From Rhyzopertha dominica (taxonomy: Eukaryota; Arthropoda; Insecta; Coleoptera; Bostrichidae), in contig QCXZ01000041.1 in assembly GCA_025024175.1 (NCBI GenBank), positions 51,827,786 through 51,891,785 of the forward strand: a DNA stretch of 64,000 bases. Direction: 5' to 3'. The position numbers and the translations under genes were made by a program. This document shows, one piece after another, positions 1-12,017 of this stretch. Positions within the stretch are counted from its first letter, which is position 1. Every line of letters starts with the position of its first letter. The notes beneath the pieces are model-generated. The model did no database searches. It was not told the origin of the DNA and worked only from the letters and a program-made list of their open reading frames with translations.

Positions 1-1100
1 AGATACAATGTATAAAACTACAGCTCTTTAAAGACAGCCACTAAAGCGAAAGAAAAGATGCGTCAAGATAATGGTAGCAAGAGAACCACCTGTTTTGTAC
101 AAAACAGCATCACTCAATAATTATTGCCTTGACATGTTTGTAAAAGGTGCCGAAATGTAAATACTGCAAAAACCCTTGATAGTAGGAAAACAGGATGTAT
201 TTTCAACAGTAAAGAAATACCCAATCCAATTTTCTCAAGATATTTATTCGAAGAATTCCTAACCACGTACTCCAACTCGTAAACAAAGTAACGGCCACAA
301 AAATTGTGGGTTTTCTTGGCTCACTTGTCCAGAGTGATCAATGTTGGACAATTTCGACAACAATTCATGCCCATCCCGATTGTCCTCACACTGTCATAAT
401 TCCCGTCTTGACAGGGCGGTCTTTCTGCAGCACGCCCGAAAAAGAACCTTTTTCATCTCGCGAAAGAAAACTGCTCGAGTTTGCACGTGATCGGGGTAAA
501 CACGAGGGACCAGTTGTAATACAATGTGTGAAGCTAATGGGGACAGTGGCGTACGTTGCTGCTGGGGCAGTAATAAATTTGAACGTCATGAACTACGCCA
601 TTAAATTTTCATGTAACCCTGGTTACGCTCAATTGATTGAGATGGTTTATTATCTCCACCATAGACATTAAGTAAATGTTTCTTATGTTAAAAGTAAGCT
701 GTACCTACAACGTTTTCACGGTGTACGCCGCTGAACCCTTGCTATGACATGCTTGAGGTGCCTGCCGCGGTCGTTCGTCAAACGGGGGCATTGTTCAACG
801 GGAATCTGCAGAATAATTTATCCCGGATTGGTTTTAGACCAGTTTTCACGCATTTATTGAATGGTACATTAAGTGGTTGTGGAATTGTTACCGTACGCCG
901 TACGTGTACCCGTTCTAAAGGAGGTTATACAATCGCACAAACAACGAAGGATTAACTTGTGCTTGCCCATGTAGCGGATCCTGTTACTGCTCGAAAAAGT
1001 GGTTTGCAAGAGATTGTTGGTTAAGTTTCCATAGCAGATGTAATTTTCATGACAGAGGACGAATGAAATCTGGGATGAGGCAGGTAAGTAGATGGAGTCG
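1..1100. other. Non-coding start of window, partly GC-enriched
   Basis: AT-rich up to about 280, then a mixed-composition stretch (about 300-1090) with more CpG than its flanks. Open frames of 121 codons (306-671) and 68 codons (749-955) lie here but show no domain, no splice context and low-complexity composition, so I do not call genes. A textbook splice donor, CAG followed by GTAAGT, sits at 1081-1089, with a weak acceptor (ATGACAG) about 28 bp upstream. It is isolated and may be chance. Confidence 0.4.
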
Positions 1101-2455
1101 TAAGAAATTGTTCACGTAAAATGGTTCTTTTTGACACTATACATAAATTGAACCAAAAGGATTTCATTTTTTGTCATACAATTTGGCAGGAGTACAAACA
1201 ATTGTAACTGCATTTTTATCCAAAATGGAGTTCTGTAAAAACTACGATTTTACCTGAAGAGATACATGCCTAAAAGAATAACATCATTTAAATTAATATT
1301 GTTTTGTTCTAATTTAAATTTAATCAGATAATCAGGTCAGATCAGATANTAGAATTATATTCCAATATGGAGCAAAGGAGAGAGTTGTAAAGTACTAAAA
1401 TCCTAAAAGCCTTGCACTTTTGCCAATGATAAAATCCTAGTGAACATAGACATTCTACAAAAATATATTTACAGCGTCGACAATAGCTGGAGATTTATTC
1501 TTCAGTATGTTATCTTTATAACAAAATTTTGTTTGATTTTGTGTCAAACGAATTTTGAAGTTTTTCGTCTTTGACAAAGCTTACAGGTGTAATCGAAACG
1601 TCTTACTATCTTTTCGTCAGTGCTTCAAAGCAACCGCCGTCTTTCCGAGAAAATATTATCTTAAACTAGAGTATACTTAGAAAATTACTTGGAACCCGGG
1701 AAAATGTGAAGACTCTTCCAATATAAATGTAAAAAAAATGGATTCTTTAAAACGAAATTGCTAAATTTTGACCATGTAAACGCATTTTCTAAATAGAATT
1801 TAATTTGGTCATAAATGTGATAATTTTGATTTATCTTCAACAACCTTCACTACACAATTGAATAGAGAATAGAAAGCAAAGTAGATTTAAAATAAAATCT
1901 AAGCTTGTTATGCTAGATTTACAAAGATGTCTTTAAACTACATACCTACCATGTGAACGACAAAGTTCCTATTTGCTAAAATTATGGATCTTGAATTTAA
2001 TCACTTATGATGGCACAGAAAAGTTATAATAATTATTATTGTGTGGTATGGTAGGAATCTCAAGCAAAAGATAAAATATTTTGGGATAAAAAATGACTTA
2101 TTTGCAGATCATGTTTATCATGCAATTAAAGAAGTAAACAACCAATTGAAACGACGACCATTGGGGTTCCTTTTGTCGAAAAAAAGGTTGAATCCCAAAA
2201 CAATAATTTTTAATTGCGTTAACGGTTTGACTTGGAGCTCACACTGTCTATTTGACATTATTTACAATAAAACCAACTTTATTCACGATTAAAGACGTTA
2301 TTATAGAATATTTACTTCTGGGGCATTAAATGTTTATTTTAACTCTCAGTATTACACTGAAAAACACTTTATATACTGATGTCGTACAAACTGATCCAGC
2401 TTTTGCAAAAAAAAATCGCTAATGATTTAATTGCTCAGCTTGGCAATTTTAATCG
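1101..2455. other. AT-rich stretch, nothing recognised
   Basis: Very AT-rich DNA with short T and A runs. The one longer frame (2041-2292, plus) begins with a GTG and has no family resemblance I can see. No repeat or RNA gene recognised. Confidence 0.5.
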
Positions 2456-2800
2456 ATTAATTCCAATTTAGCACTTCGAAGATTATCTAATTGCACCAGC
2501 GCACCGAAGTGTATGACCAACGATTTCAATTCCTGTCTGTTCGTGTGCATACGATTAGTTCATGCAGAAAACTGCATATAAAACTACGACCGATGTGGCG
2601 CTAATGAAACTGCAGGTGTGGCATTTTTTTCTGATTGATCGATTGATCTCGCGACACCAAGATCGCCATTATCATTCGGGACGGGACGTTGTAATTTATA
2701 ATCTGGCTTAAGTCGACTTGCATAGGCCAGCTGTCTCGTCAAATGTGTGGTTTTAATTATCAATTAGGGATACGGTGAGATGGCATGGTATGATCGACTT
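2456..2800. promoter_or_regulatory. GC-enriched island with Exd/homeodomain-like words
   Basis: A repeat-free island set in AT-rich DNA. It contains a doubled TGATTGAT-type word (TGATTGATCGATTGATC, 2632-2648), which resembles the Extradenticle/Hox composite site. It also holds a TAATTATCAATTA homeodomain-type cluster near 2754-2766 and E-boxes (CAGGTG near 2613, CAGCTG near 2729). No open frame is present. Enhancer function is an inference from composition and motif density only. Confidence 0.35.
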
Positions 2801-4330
2801 TTGTGGGTGTCAAGTCAATTTTTTATTGGCGCTAGTACTGGTAAAATCCGAATAAAGTTAAAAAAATTATACTCAATTTATTTTGGGGTCACACTTAAAT
2901 TTATAGCCATTTAAGTTAATTGTGACTTGTTGTAAAATACAACGACCATTTTTGTATCTTATATAATATTAGTCACCTGCTATATCATTACTACATTCAG
3001 TATAATAGTGCTGTTAATGTTGCCCAGTTTGAGGAACACTTTCCACGCCAGTAATTTTATCAGGATCATTACCAGGAGCTGCGGCCTTAAGCAACACGAT
3101 CCTGTTTTGTTATTCGTCTCACCGTTACAGATCATTCTTTCAGTGATCTATAGCATTCCAGCGCAACAGATAAAGAAAACGACGACATATTAGGAATTAA
3201 TGGAATGTATAATTAATTCACATGTTGAAATATTGTTGTCCTGCCAATCACGAGATTTCTTGTAGATAAGAAATTTCTCACTGGATGTTGAACTCCGATG
3301 GAAGGTATAACAGTACTTCCTAAATAATTTTAGGAAAAAGAATCCACTTTCGGACACAACGTTTGAATGTGTTACAAGTATAATATAACTGGACGTCTAA
3401 AATATAATAATACTTTGTCGATGTGAATGTAAAGTATGGTAGAAGAGTGTGATCTTTGAAGAGACATAAATGGAATACTTGCTATCCAAGGAAGAACAAC
3501 TGTTTTATCACAGCACAGTTAGCTTTCAAAGCATCAAGCATTTGGTTACATATAACCCAAAAGGACACAGCTATTACTGTCTTTTATGGCCAATATTCCT
3601 TTCTAGCTCTAGTTCCAACTTAATTTTATGGATTTTCCATGGGATAATGAGAGGTCTCGGAACTCTTGCCTCCAACTCGTCTTTAGAACTTCCTCCAAAT
3701 GATTTTAAAAAAGTTCGAAAACATTCATATTAATACCAAGTAGTCGATCAATTCGGAAGACTTTGCAAGTTTCTGTAGTCAGCATGTCATCACTACTCAG
3801 AATCTCCTCAAACATAAGTTCCATCCATTCAAAATTAACTTGACGCAGGCATTGAATGAAGACTGAACTGCAACATTGGTGGCACTTGAAGTTGGAAGGT
3901 TTTGAAACGTAATCAGTGTCTTGAGGAAATCACACCAAATAATGGTGTGTGTGGGTCAGGAGTTGACCTCAAACATCTCTGTATGAAGGTCCATGGGAGA
4001 CATTTTAAAATATTAGAGAGTTAAAACTGGATGTGGGTAATTGAACACACAAAGAGCGTTTGGTAAAAACAAAAATTCTCAAAGAAGAGGTCATTTTTAC
4101 ATGATAATGGTTTACTAGGCTCCGTTTAACTATTCAAAAATTGCTTTGATAGCCTCCTTCTAATGAAATCGACTTTTTTGGATTTCGTCTCCAACCGGAA
4201 CTATCGAGAACGGCTTTTATGCATTTTTATAGTTATCTATGTTATTTTAAGTTTATCCAGCCAAATCCAAATAAACAGACCACTCCTCTCATCTCGATCT
4301 CCATCCCACGCTTGTCGATCTAATCTCGAC
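2801..4330. other. AT-rich stretch, nothing recognised
   Basis: Only short chance frames (3008-3193, 3470-3733, 4163-4351, all plus). None carries a motif or splice context that I recognise. Confidence 0.5.
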
Positions 4331-4800
4331 CCAACAAAAGCGAGCGGGTAATGAAAGTTGATATTAACGATAATAATCGATCAGCAGAAGTAGCCACCGC
4401 GACTTATCAATAATTATCGATCTCTATAAATCAATTCCGAGAATTTCCAGCAGCTAGATGCGATCTGAGGCGCGGTAGCGCTTCTTGAAGGGAAAAAAGC
4501 TCTTCCTCGAACCGCTGCTTTGCTACGCCGAACGGCAGCGGTTGAGTACGGCACGCTCCGCACTTTTATGAATGAAAACGAAATGACGAGGCTAAATCAG
4601 ATTGACGAGGACGCCACGGCGTTGCCAAGCCACGGAAACCGTCCGTGCCGACGCTGATGGCTTATACACAAACTGCAGGGGTTAATTCTGGGGTCGCTTC
4701 TCGATGATGTCGCTTCTTCAGGCGTTATGGTGTACGTTCGAGGCGGATTAAAAGAAAAATTAAGCTACGCAACGGAAACGTTAAGTAAGGTTTCTTCAAG
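4331..4800. promoter_or_regulatory. GC-enriched island, candidate regulatory DNA
   Basis: CpG-rich block with repeated ATCGAT/AATAATCGATC words near 4366-4420 and GC-rich sequence from 4460 to 4740. No repeat family and no coding frame is visible. It resembles the other islands in the window, which suggests a common nature, probably cis-regulatory. Confidence 0.3.
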
Positions 4801-5217
4801 CGAAAGACTCTTTAGTATATTTTAAGATGTAGTTTGGAGTCTTCACACCCTTTTTAAATACATCACAGTGCAGCGAAATCTTGTTCAATAGGTCAGTTAT
4901 ACCTAATATAAATGGGATATCTTCCCAAGACATCAGTCCTCTGTGGCTTCAAGTAAAAAGCTGAATCTAATCTTGAGTTCAGATGTGGAACGCGAAAATG
5001 CTTTTGCCGATTTCATTATTAAGGAGATTATACAAGAATCTCATAGCCAGAAGCATCCTGCCCATGAACAAAGAGTTAAGTTTGAATCTATTCAACAATA
5101 GTGTCAGCTTTCAGTATTAAAGATATAGAAAGGGACCTCAAAGTTCTGCTATTCTGAAAATTACGACCCTTTCTATATAGGTATAAATCCAAATAACTAA
5201 TGTGTCCGTAAATTGTT
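4801..5217. other. AT-rich stretch, nothing recognised
   Basis: No gene or repeat recognised. It abuts the reverse transcriptase fragment on its right and could include unrecognisable 3' sequence of that element. Confidence 0.4.
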
Positions 5218-5580
5218 CATTAAACATCAGTTTTCAAATCATCCAAATACTGCAACTTGCTATCATCTAAGAAAGAAGGAATGTTATTAATAAATAAAAG
5301 AAACAACAATGGACCGAAATTGGAATCCTATCTGTCAGCCAAATACGACTGCACAAATAAAACCAGTAGTGGAGAAAAACCAAAAGCCTTCAACTTCTGA
5401 AACAAGATACCATGATCAACCTGCTTAAAAGCCTTGCTAAAATCGACCTCTAGCACCAATCGATTCTGCCGAATATTGAGAGGAACAAACCAGGTTTTGT
5501 CGCAATTGATCTCTTTAAAAAAAACCATGCTGAAGAAAAATACGATGGCCCTTTTTCAAGAATATGTTTCCATATAGCAC
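5218..5580 (-). pseudogene. Non-LTR retrotransposon reverse transcriptase fragment
   Basis: The minus strand encodes the palm/finger part of a non-LTR reverse transcriptase. The first frame has the motif VDFSKAFKQVDHGILFQKL (usual form DFSKAFDxVDH). After a stop and a deletion, another frame continues with GPLLFLLFINN and then QYLDDLK, the position of the catalytic YADD box, where A has become L. The endonuclease, most of the thumb and the tail are missing, and the SGVPQG segment has been deleted. It is a dead 5'- and 3'-truncated insertion. The family is clear; the clade cannot be fixed from so little sequence. Confidence 0.75.
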
Positions 5581-5890
5581 AGTCTCGAATATAGGGATAG
5601 GTCTAGAATTCTGTATATGTGTTTCAGCACCCTTCATAACAACAGAACAAATATTCGCACATTTACAAATATTATTAAATGTTGAGCATTTTCAAATTAA
5701 ATTGAAGATATACCTTATAAGAGACGGACAATAAATTTAGATTAGCATTCGTTAATATCCTACGGCGTCCATGTAATAAATAATATATAAGTAATAGGAC
5801 TGCTATTTTGGTAGAGTCCAATTTCTATGAAAATAGCATGTTATTTGGATTATTATTATACATAGTAGCGAAGTAATAAATGAAAGTAAC
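5581..5890. other. AT-rich stretch, nothing recognised
   Basis: AT-rich DNA with no gene recognised. It lies just downstream of the possible last exon of the minus-strand spliced gene described next. Confidence 0.4.
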
Positions 5891-5893
5891 AAC

Positions 5894-6741
5894 CTAATAA
5901 AAATTTAAATGCATCTAATGCTATTGCTTAGCATAATTTTATTTATATATTACGTACTGAAGTACTCACCTTTTTTCGTCCCTGTGTCCTCGAGTAATCC
6001 AGACTGAAACAAAACAATATTTTAAACTATTAGGTATAAGTAAAAGGGAACTAATGTAACTTACTTTTTTTAAATGTACTAATTCTGTCAAAAAATCAAT
6101 TCCGTCCTCTCTAGAGAAGCTGACAACTAGAAATGATGGATCTGCGAACAAAAACTCAGAAAAAAATTAGTAATCTCGTTCAGAAGCAGACATAATAAAA
6201 TGGGATGGGACGGTTTTATTTATTTAGGAAGGGTATACAGAAATGTTTGACTTAAAGAATACTGTTGCAACACCCAACGTTGTTGAAGATCTCCTGAAAA
6301 AATAAAAAAATATGTTACTCATTTGTAAAGTGGATGATGCAAATAACTTCATTCACTTACCTAAGTTCTGTGTGCAGGTACCAATTTGAATAAAAAGAAC
6401 CTTCATAATGACATTAAAGTATTTCATAATTACTTACAGACCTCAAAACAAGGCACTACACTCTCACGCCCCCTCCCTCTAACGCACGCCCCTGTACTCT
6501 AACGATTGCGCGACCCAACATACAAATCATGAAAAACGCATGCAAAACAACGAATTTTCATCGACTCACTGTACCAGACACAGCAGTAACTGCTCCCCCT
6601 GCCTGAAACAAAAAGTAACTGTCAGCATTCAGGAAAAAAAGATGGAATTTGAGAAACTCACAGTGTCTGGTTAAGGTCCCAGCCTTTAGTTCCTCTTGAT
6701 CCACATGTGGCACTGAATGGCACTAGCACTACACTACACAC
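5894..6741 (-). CDS. Putative spliced gene with very small exons (unidentified)
   Basis: Reading the minus strand, strong splice acceptors (T-rich tract plus CAG) precede 6741, 6602, 6293, 6141 and 6003. Strong donors (GTGAGT or GTAAGT) follow 6662, 6570, 6438, 6361, 6065 and 5970. They mostly alternate, giving exons of about 80 (6741-6662), 33 (6602-6570), 77 (6141-6065) and 34 bp (6003-5970). Introns are near 60 bp, and a possible last exon starts at 5893. The 80-bp exon is open in one frame only (contains VPFSATCGSRGTKGWDL). The 77-bp exon is open in one frame only (PSFLVVSFSRED, then IDFLTELVHLKK) and joins in phase to SGLLEDTGTKK in the next. I could not close one frame through all exons: 6400-6361 lacks a good acceptor, and the intron between 6438 and 6400 would be only 37 bp. 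Product unknown. A decayed gene or a non-coding transcript remains possible. Confidence 0.35.
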
Positions 6742-7610
6742 CTGGAACAAAGAAAAAATATTTTAGAATTGGGAACAATAAAGACAATTTATTTCTTACA
6801 AGAAATATCTCAATATTTAGATGAAAACCATGCACAATTTTACAATACACTGAAACACTGAATACTCCAATGACATGTAAAGCTTTTAGTTTAAGATTGT
6901 GGTAGTATATCCTATCAACTACGTTAAGAAGAAACAAGTTTAACTTCAGGCAAGAAAATTTCGACCTTTGTTAAGGATGTGAATATTTTTTTTCAAGAAG
7001 GTTCGATCGAATAGTTACCCGGATTATACAAAATGTAGAAAACTTGTTTTGAAGACTGAAGACATTATTGACATCAAATGTTGGTAGTAATCTTTCATAA
7101 AAATCTCTCAGATGTTTCGCTTGAGAGATGAGTGGCAAAAGAAAATAGACAATTTCACATAATTGTTTTCCAATTTTGAATACTCTTCTATTAAACCAAA
7201 TTTTGTCCAGGTCTTTGAATATATAGAATGCTTAACCAACCAGGGGCTTAGGCTTGCATTTTTTTTAGTGTAACATCCACAACTCCTTTGAGAAAGTCTG
7301 CCAATACAGTGGGATGATTCGAAAAATTCATAAACAATGAGGAAGTGATAATAATATTGCCGTACATCGACTGAGATCAGAGCAGACCAGAGTTTATAAA
7401 GGTATTTTTAGAGTTTTCTACAATCTCCTTATGTTCATTTAAATATCTTGTAGTACTAAAGCATAGCTTTCTATAATGGGACGCAGGATTCTAAGAAGGT
7501 GACTATTGAAGCGGTGGACAGGGAAATCCAATCTCTTAAAACTGTTTTATCAAATCACTGAATGATATTCTAGAAAATTAACAAAAAATCGCCAAAACCA
7601 TCTTCCCCAA
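6742..7610. other. AT-rich stretch, probably intronic if the spliced gene is real
   Basis: No repeat or motif recognised. The open minus-strand frame at 6734-6937 runs through the pyrimidine tract of the 6741 acceptor, so it is more likely intron than exon. Confidence 0.35.
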
Positions 7611-7913
7611 ATAGTCGCGAATTTCCCGCGCTTCGGCAACCGCGCACCCCGTCCAGGGCCGGACCGCGTTATAAATCTCGCACGGCGTCGTTTGATTTAC
7701 ATCCCATCGCTTACCTGGCTGCAACAAACGCGTTTTCATTTTTCATGCTCGCCATAATTTCTCCGGCAGCAGTCGTCCTGTGACCGCACCCCGTAACTCC
7801 ATTGATTGAACGCCGGCCGATGGGAACAGGTCGGAGCATGAGGAGTCAATAAACCCACTGCACCTGCCGCTCTGGGGTCAGCCAGCTCTTGGCCCGCGGG
7901 CACGCGATGGGCT
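7611..7913. promoter_or_regulatory. GC-rich island, candidate regulatory DNA
   Basis: One of the most GC- and CpG-rich blocks in the window. It has no coding frame of note, and contains a TTATAAATC word, a CAATAAA word and an E-box (CACCTG). Its right edge abuts a mariner fragment. Confidence 0.3.
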
Positions 7914-8186
7914 CTAACGCGAGCATCGCGAAACGGAGGGTTGGAGAAGGCGCTGAGACTTCGGAGCAGCGATGGGGGGAGCGATTAACTTCAAATCCCA
8001 CTTCTGCAGTTTTTCGTGGAGGCTGCTGGAACGGACATTGGTGTCGTGCTCTTTAAGCTTCTCAACATTTGCTGGTTTCAGCTTAAAAGCGCTTATTTTT
8101 AAGGACCTCCATAAAAAGTAATCCAGAGGATTGAGCTTTGGAGACAAGAGTCCTCTTCTATCAATCCATTTCCTTGAAAATACCAT
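7914..8186 (-). pseudogene. Mariner-type transposase C-terminal fragment
   Basis: Residues near the start of the frame read KWIDRRG, then LSPKLNPLDYFLW. This is the region around the third catalytic aspartate (usual pattern SPDLxPLDFFLW) of IS630-Tc1-mariner transposases. It is followed by LKISAFKLKPANVEKLKEH, the usual tail spacing. Several residues between WIDRRG and SPK are deleted. The last 30 codons run into the GC-rich island and are probably not transposase. Only the C-terminal part remains, and no terminal repeats were recognised. Confidence 0.65.
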
Positions 8187-8214
8187 ACTATATAACTGAA
8201 TGAAGCTTTCTACG

Positions 8215-8400
8215 AGCAGATAAACTATTTTTTAGCGTAAGGGTAGCCTACAACTGGATAAACACTATAAGAAGTGAAAGACAAAAATTTAAGAAAACGT
8301 CTTTGTACACTTTCTAAACTAACAATGTAGACGCCATATCCAGGAGCCCAAACGAGAGAAAAGCAATCTTTAATCAGAGGGAAGTAGTTACCCCTTCGCT
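8215..8400 (-). pseudogene. Non-LTR reverse transcriptase C-terminal fragment
   Basis: The minus strand translates to FSLVWAPGYGVY followed by LESVQRRFLKFLSF. This matches the conserved LEYCSxVW(S/A)P...ExVQRRFLKxL segment after the RT thumb, which is also present in the better preserved element at 46.5-47.95 kb in this window. A stop follows shortly. It lies 30 bp from the mariner tail on the same strand, so one may have inserted near the other. Confidence 0.65.
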
Positions 8401-10410
8401 TGTTTGGCCGCTAATAATGTTTCTCTATAGGCAGAACTGTTGAAACCATAACTTTTGCAAAAGAAATTAAGAATTAAGTAAAACAAATCATCGTGTATTT
8501 AAGTTTTTACTAGAATGAGCCGAAGATAATTTTGGCCCATAAGTAGGGATGCAGTGTCTCCATAGCCCTCTATTTTTCACCCAATCAAAGTTATTTGAGA
8601 CATAGCTAAAACTTATTATTACTGCTATACAAGGGCGTCGCCAACAGGAAAAAACAACCGGGGAGGGGAAAACTGCTTTTGTAATTGTACAATTAAAAAC
8701 AAGATAATTCCTAAAGTTTATATATCGTTATATCTCAAATAAACATCGATATATTTTATGTGGACAAACGATACTTCGATATGGGGGTTATGTGATTTAG
8801 CACTTTACAACACCTCATAAAATTTTGAAGGTTTCGGAGATTGGAGGGATTTACTTAGCTAATACTTATATTATCTACGTCTTCTAAGTCATCCCGTAAA
8901 CTTATGAAAAATACGTAAACCACATTTCACTTAACAATAAATTTTAAACAGAAGTTTTATATTGAATGATATTACTTGTACAAATACAATTAACAATCCG
9001 CTACCAAAAGCTGCAGTATTTGTTAAGGAATGAAAATTCTTATAACGAATAAAATGATATGTAATGAAATATCAAGAAGTCATACGTTAGATGAGTACAA
9101 GGTTAAATATCAACGATAATCAAATGATACGGCACAAAATTTCTAAAAAGAAGACTTATCTAGACGAAAAATATTTTATTAAAAGTTTAATTTTAATTGA
9201 AATATACCTAAAGCTATGAAAAGAAATAGAGGTTGCTATAAAATTACTTGAAATACCTGTGGTTATTAGTTGTATCTAGATAGTAAAAATAAAAGAAACT
9301 ATGTAGTACATATATGCAGTTATATGTTAAACTCTTAACTGCCTTTAACTAATTTTAAACCTGTAAGACACAATATTTGTGAACTCATATTTACTCGAAA
9401 TCTTCTTATTATAACATTCTACTTTATCAGAAACAAATCTTTTCATCATGCTAACGTGTTTACTTCTTACTTTTGCTCTTTGAGCTTTTGACTCGTACTT
9501 TGAATCTTTAAACACACAAATGTGAGATGATATATTGGAAGTACATTTAAACTGGGCAATAGTTTTAATCCCTAATACGTTTATTATCCAAGATTTCAAG
9601 ATCAAGCGGTTGTTTTCTTTTTTCGAATTTTAATGCATGGAAGAGTTCGTTTGCCGGTAGATCAGCAGCATTTTTTGCTTACTAGTATCTCTGAATAAGA
9701 AAGTAATGCAAAATTGAAGAGTAAAGCTTATGAACCTGTAGCTATAATTATTGTTGGAAGATACTTGGTGTCAAGTTGCCGAACGCCTCTGCGTTTAATG
9801 CAGCATTATATAGTAATTAATTTAATAATATTTAATACATTAAATTTAATATAAAAACTACACACAACATAAATCTCAGTTTGCCTTGGCGACACCCATG
9901 CTGCCATTTAATGAAAAAGGTGAAAATATTAAAAATGTGTAAAAATGATGCAAACACCCAAAAAAAATACAAAAATCGACAAATGGTGGGCAAGGAAATG
10001 GCTGTTTGATATAGAAGATGTAAACAGTGATGATACTGAGGGCGTTGAAGAAGTAGAATTTTCTGAATGATAATTGTAAAAGTAAACAAAAAATAATATG
10101 AAATAAGTTCTACAGTGCTGACTTTTTCTCATCCAGTTTAGATTCTCATTTGTTTGCCAATGATACTGGGTCACCATTCATCACAAAACACCATGTCTTC
10201 TGTAGTCATTCCGTTCACATTAAGGATTGTCTTCATTCAATTCCTGAAAGATTATTGGTTCATAAGGATGATTTTTTTGCTATTAGCTTGTTGTATAGCA
10301 GCTCAATGGCTCTACTTTTTTTGATGATGAAGGTTTACCAGAATACTCGTAGCCATAGTAGCTCGAGCATCTACATGCCACGCACATACTAATTACAATC
10401 AATCATTCAA
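8401..10410. other. AT-rich stretch with unassigned frames
   Basis: About 2 kb of AT-rich DNA. A minus-strand frame (9345-9605) and several overlapping frames on both strands (9832-10392) show no family I recognise. On the plus strand, an open run ending near 10069 encodes KIDKWWARKWLF followed by an acidic tail, like the C-terminal tails of some transposases, but this is too little to assign. Confidence 0.35.
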
Positions 10411-10910
10411 CCGTAAATGGCACACCGAATGAGTGTGCCTCCCAAAATTTATGGCAACTTTCGGTAGTGCCACTCACGTATAATTTCCCCGGTGTCGCTC
10501 CTAATGGCACCGCCGAGCAACAGGTGTTTCCTCCTGAAAAAAGTGCGTGCACTGCTTCAAATTAATACCCGCGTTTTTTCTCGCCTTTCGACACAATGCG
10601 ATCTAAATTACGGCCGCTGACATTTTTAAGCCTTCTCGCCTGTCCCGCAGCATTCCTGTCGGTCAGGCGACAGGCCTTTGTCTCTTTTAAAGTGAAATCG
10701 TTCGGAGGCCTCACATACGAACTGTCACGTGAGCTTATCGCCCCGGGATTTAATGAATTCGAATACTGTGCGTCCGTCGAGAAAATGCACTCTCCAGTTA
10801 GTTGATATTTAATTCTTGGACAGATAGCCGGCACGCAACCACGCAATGCTGCGAGAGAACGCCAGCTTTTTTTTAGCAATTCTCCCAAAGTGCCGAAGGG
10901 GCTGCAGTAC
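10411..10910. promoter_or_regulatory. GC-enriched island, candidate regulatory DNA
   Basis: Repeat-free, CpG-rich island with the palindromes GGCACACCGAATGAGTGTGCC (partial, near 10418) and CCTGTCGGTCAGGCGACAGG (10654-10673) and an E-box TCACGTGA (10725-10732). Frames of 116 codons (minus) and 69 codons (plus) overlap here. Open on both strands and without domains, they are best explained by the low stop-codon frequency of GC-rich DNA. Confidence 0.3.
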
Positions 10911-11232
10911 ATGTAACTACTACACTTGCATTGAAAATTTGTTTAAGGGTAAAGTGAACAGGCATAATTATCGTCGTTATTGAAGTGTAGTATACCAATC
11001 CATACATTTTTAGTGAAAGGCACATCTGAACATTTTGGCAGACACTCTAGGAGACTACAGATTTAAAAAAAAAGAAGGAGTTAAAGGAAGGTACACGCAT
11101 ATTTTTGGGTGGATCTAACCAGACCTGCTTTTGTGGCATTTAACCATTTTATAAAATACGTTAAATCAGCCAAATAAGACGTAGTCCCTTGACTGTTCCA
11201 AAGAGATACAGGTCATCATATTCGCTCCCTAA
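10911..11232. other. AT-rich stretch before hAT element
   Basis: Nothing recognised between the GC island and the hAT target site duplication. Confidence 0.4.
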
Positions 11233-11399
11233 AATGTAATCAGAGCTGGGCCCTGCTTAAATAGAAGTACCTGATTTTGGTACTTCAAATACCTAATATG
11301 TATTCTATACTTTGTACTCTATTACTTTCTAAGAGGATGTACTTGGTACTTGTACTTGAAGAATTAAGCGCAAGTACTTACACTGAAACATTCGCTCTA

Positions 11400-11750
11400 G
11401 TAAAAAGTACAATTTTCTGCCCGAAATTCAGTTCAGCTCGGCAACGACTGTACACTGGCGAGTGCGATACGGTAAGGTTGCGAATAGTTACAGTAGCAGC
11501 ACTAAACCTAAAAACGCCGAAAATTGAACTGGAACTTTACAAATTCCTAGATGATAAGAGAAGCAATCTGAATATGCTAGGCGATTACTCCATTATCAGA
11601 AAACTCTTCATTCGCTACAACACCTGTCTCCCTTCATCAACTTCAGTTGAAAGTCTGTTTTAATATGCATCTGTCGTTAACAAACCCTACTCTAAGTGAT
11701 GAAAATTTCGAGAAATTGGTCATCATGAAAGCCAGCAAAGTAAATTAGTG
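11400..11750 (+). pseudogene. hAT transposase C-terminal dimerisation region (remnant)
   Basis: The frame ending near 11663 contains IRKLFIRYNTCLPSSTSVES then LF, the hATC dimerisation signature in which a short loop precedes the SxxVExLF motif. A stop follows, and a shifted frame resumes with LSDENFEKLVIMKASK, the usual continuation. The RNase-H-like catalytic core and the zinc-finger BED domain are absent, so this copy could not transpose without a helper element. Confidence 0.8.
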
Positions 11751-12017
11751 TCGTAACTTGTAAGGTCTATTAATATTTAATACCTTTAACTGTAATTATA
11801 TCTATGTATTTTATTCGACTTTTTCATATCCAAACTGGAGCAGAAAGAGGAATCTGGAGGACTCAGATTGGAGCTCTAAATCGACAAGAACAGCGGACAG
11901 GTCACAGGAAGGACACTGATGTTTTTAAGTTAATATACACTGTTTTAAAGCAAGAAATTTGGATTCGTTTGCATATCTCCTGTATTCTGTTGCATTTTAC
12001 AAAAAGTAATAATTAAA

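Noticed and set aside
306..955. Plus-strand frames of 121 and 68 codons
   Set aside because: No domain, splice context or codon bias seen; the opposite strand is also open over part of the region.
9832..10177. Overlapping minus-strand frames rich in F, I and S
   Set aside because: Low-complexity hydrophobic translation of AT-rich DNA, no signal or domain pattern.
10562..10912. 116-codon minus-strand frame as a gene
   Set aside because: It lies in a GC-rich island where stops are rare and overlaps an open plus-strand frame; no recognisable motif.
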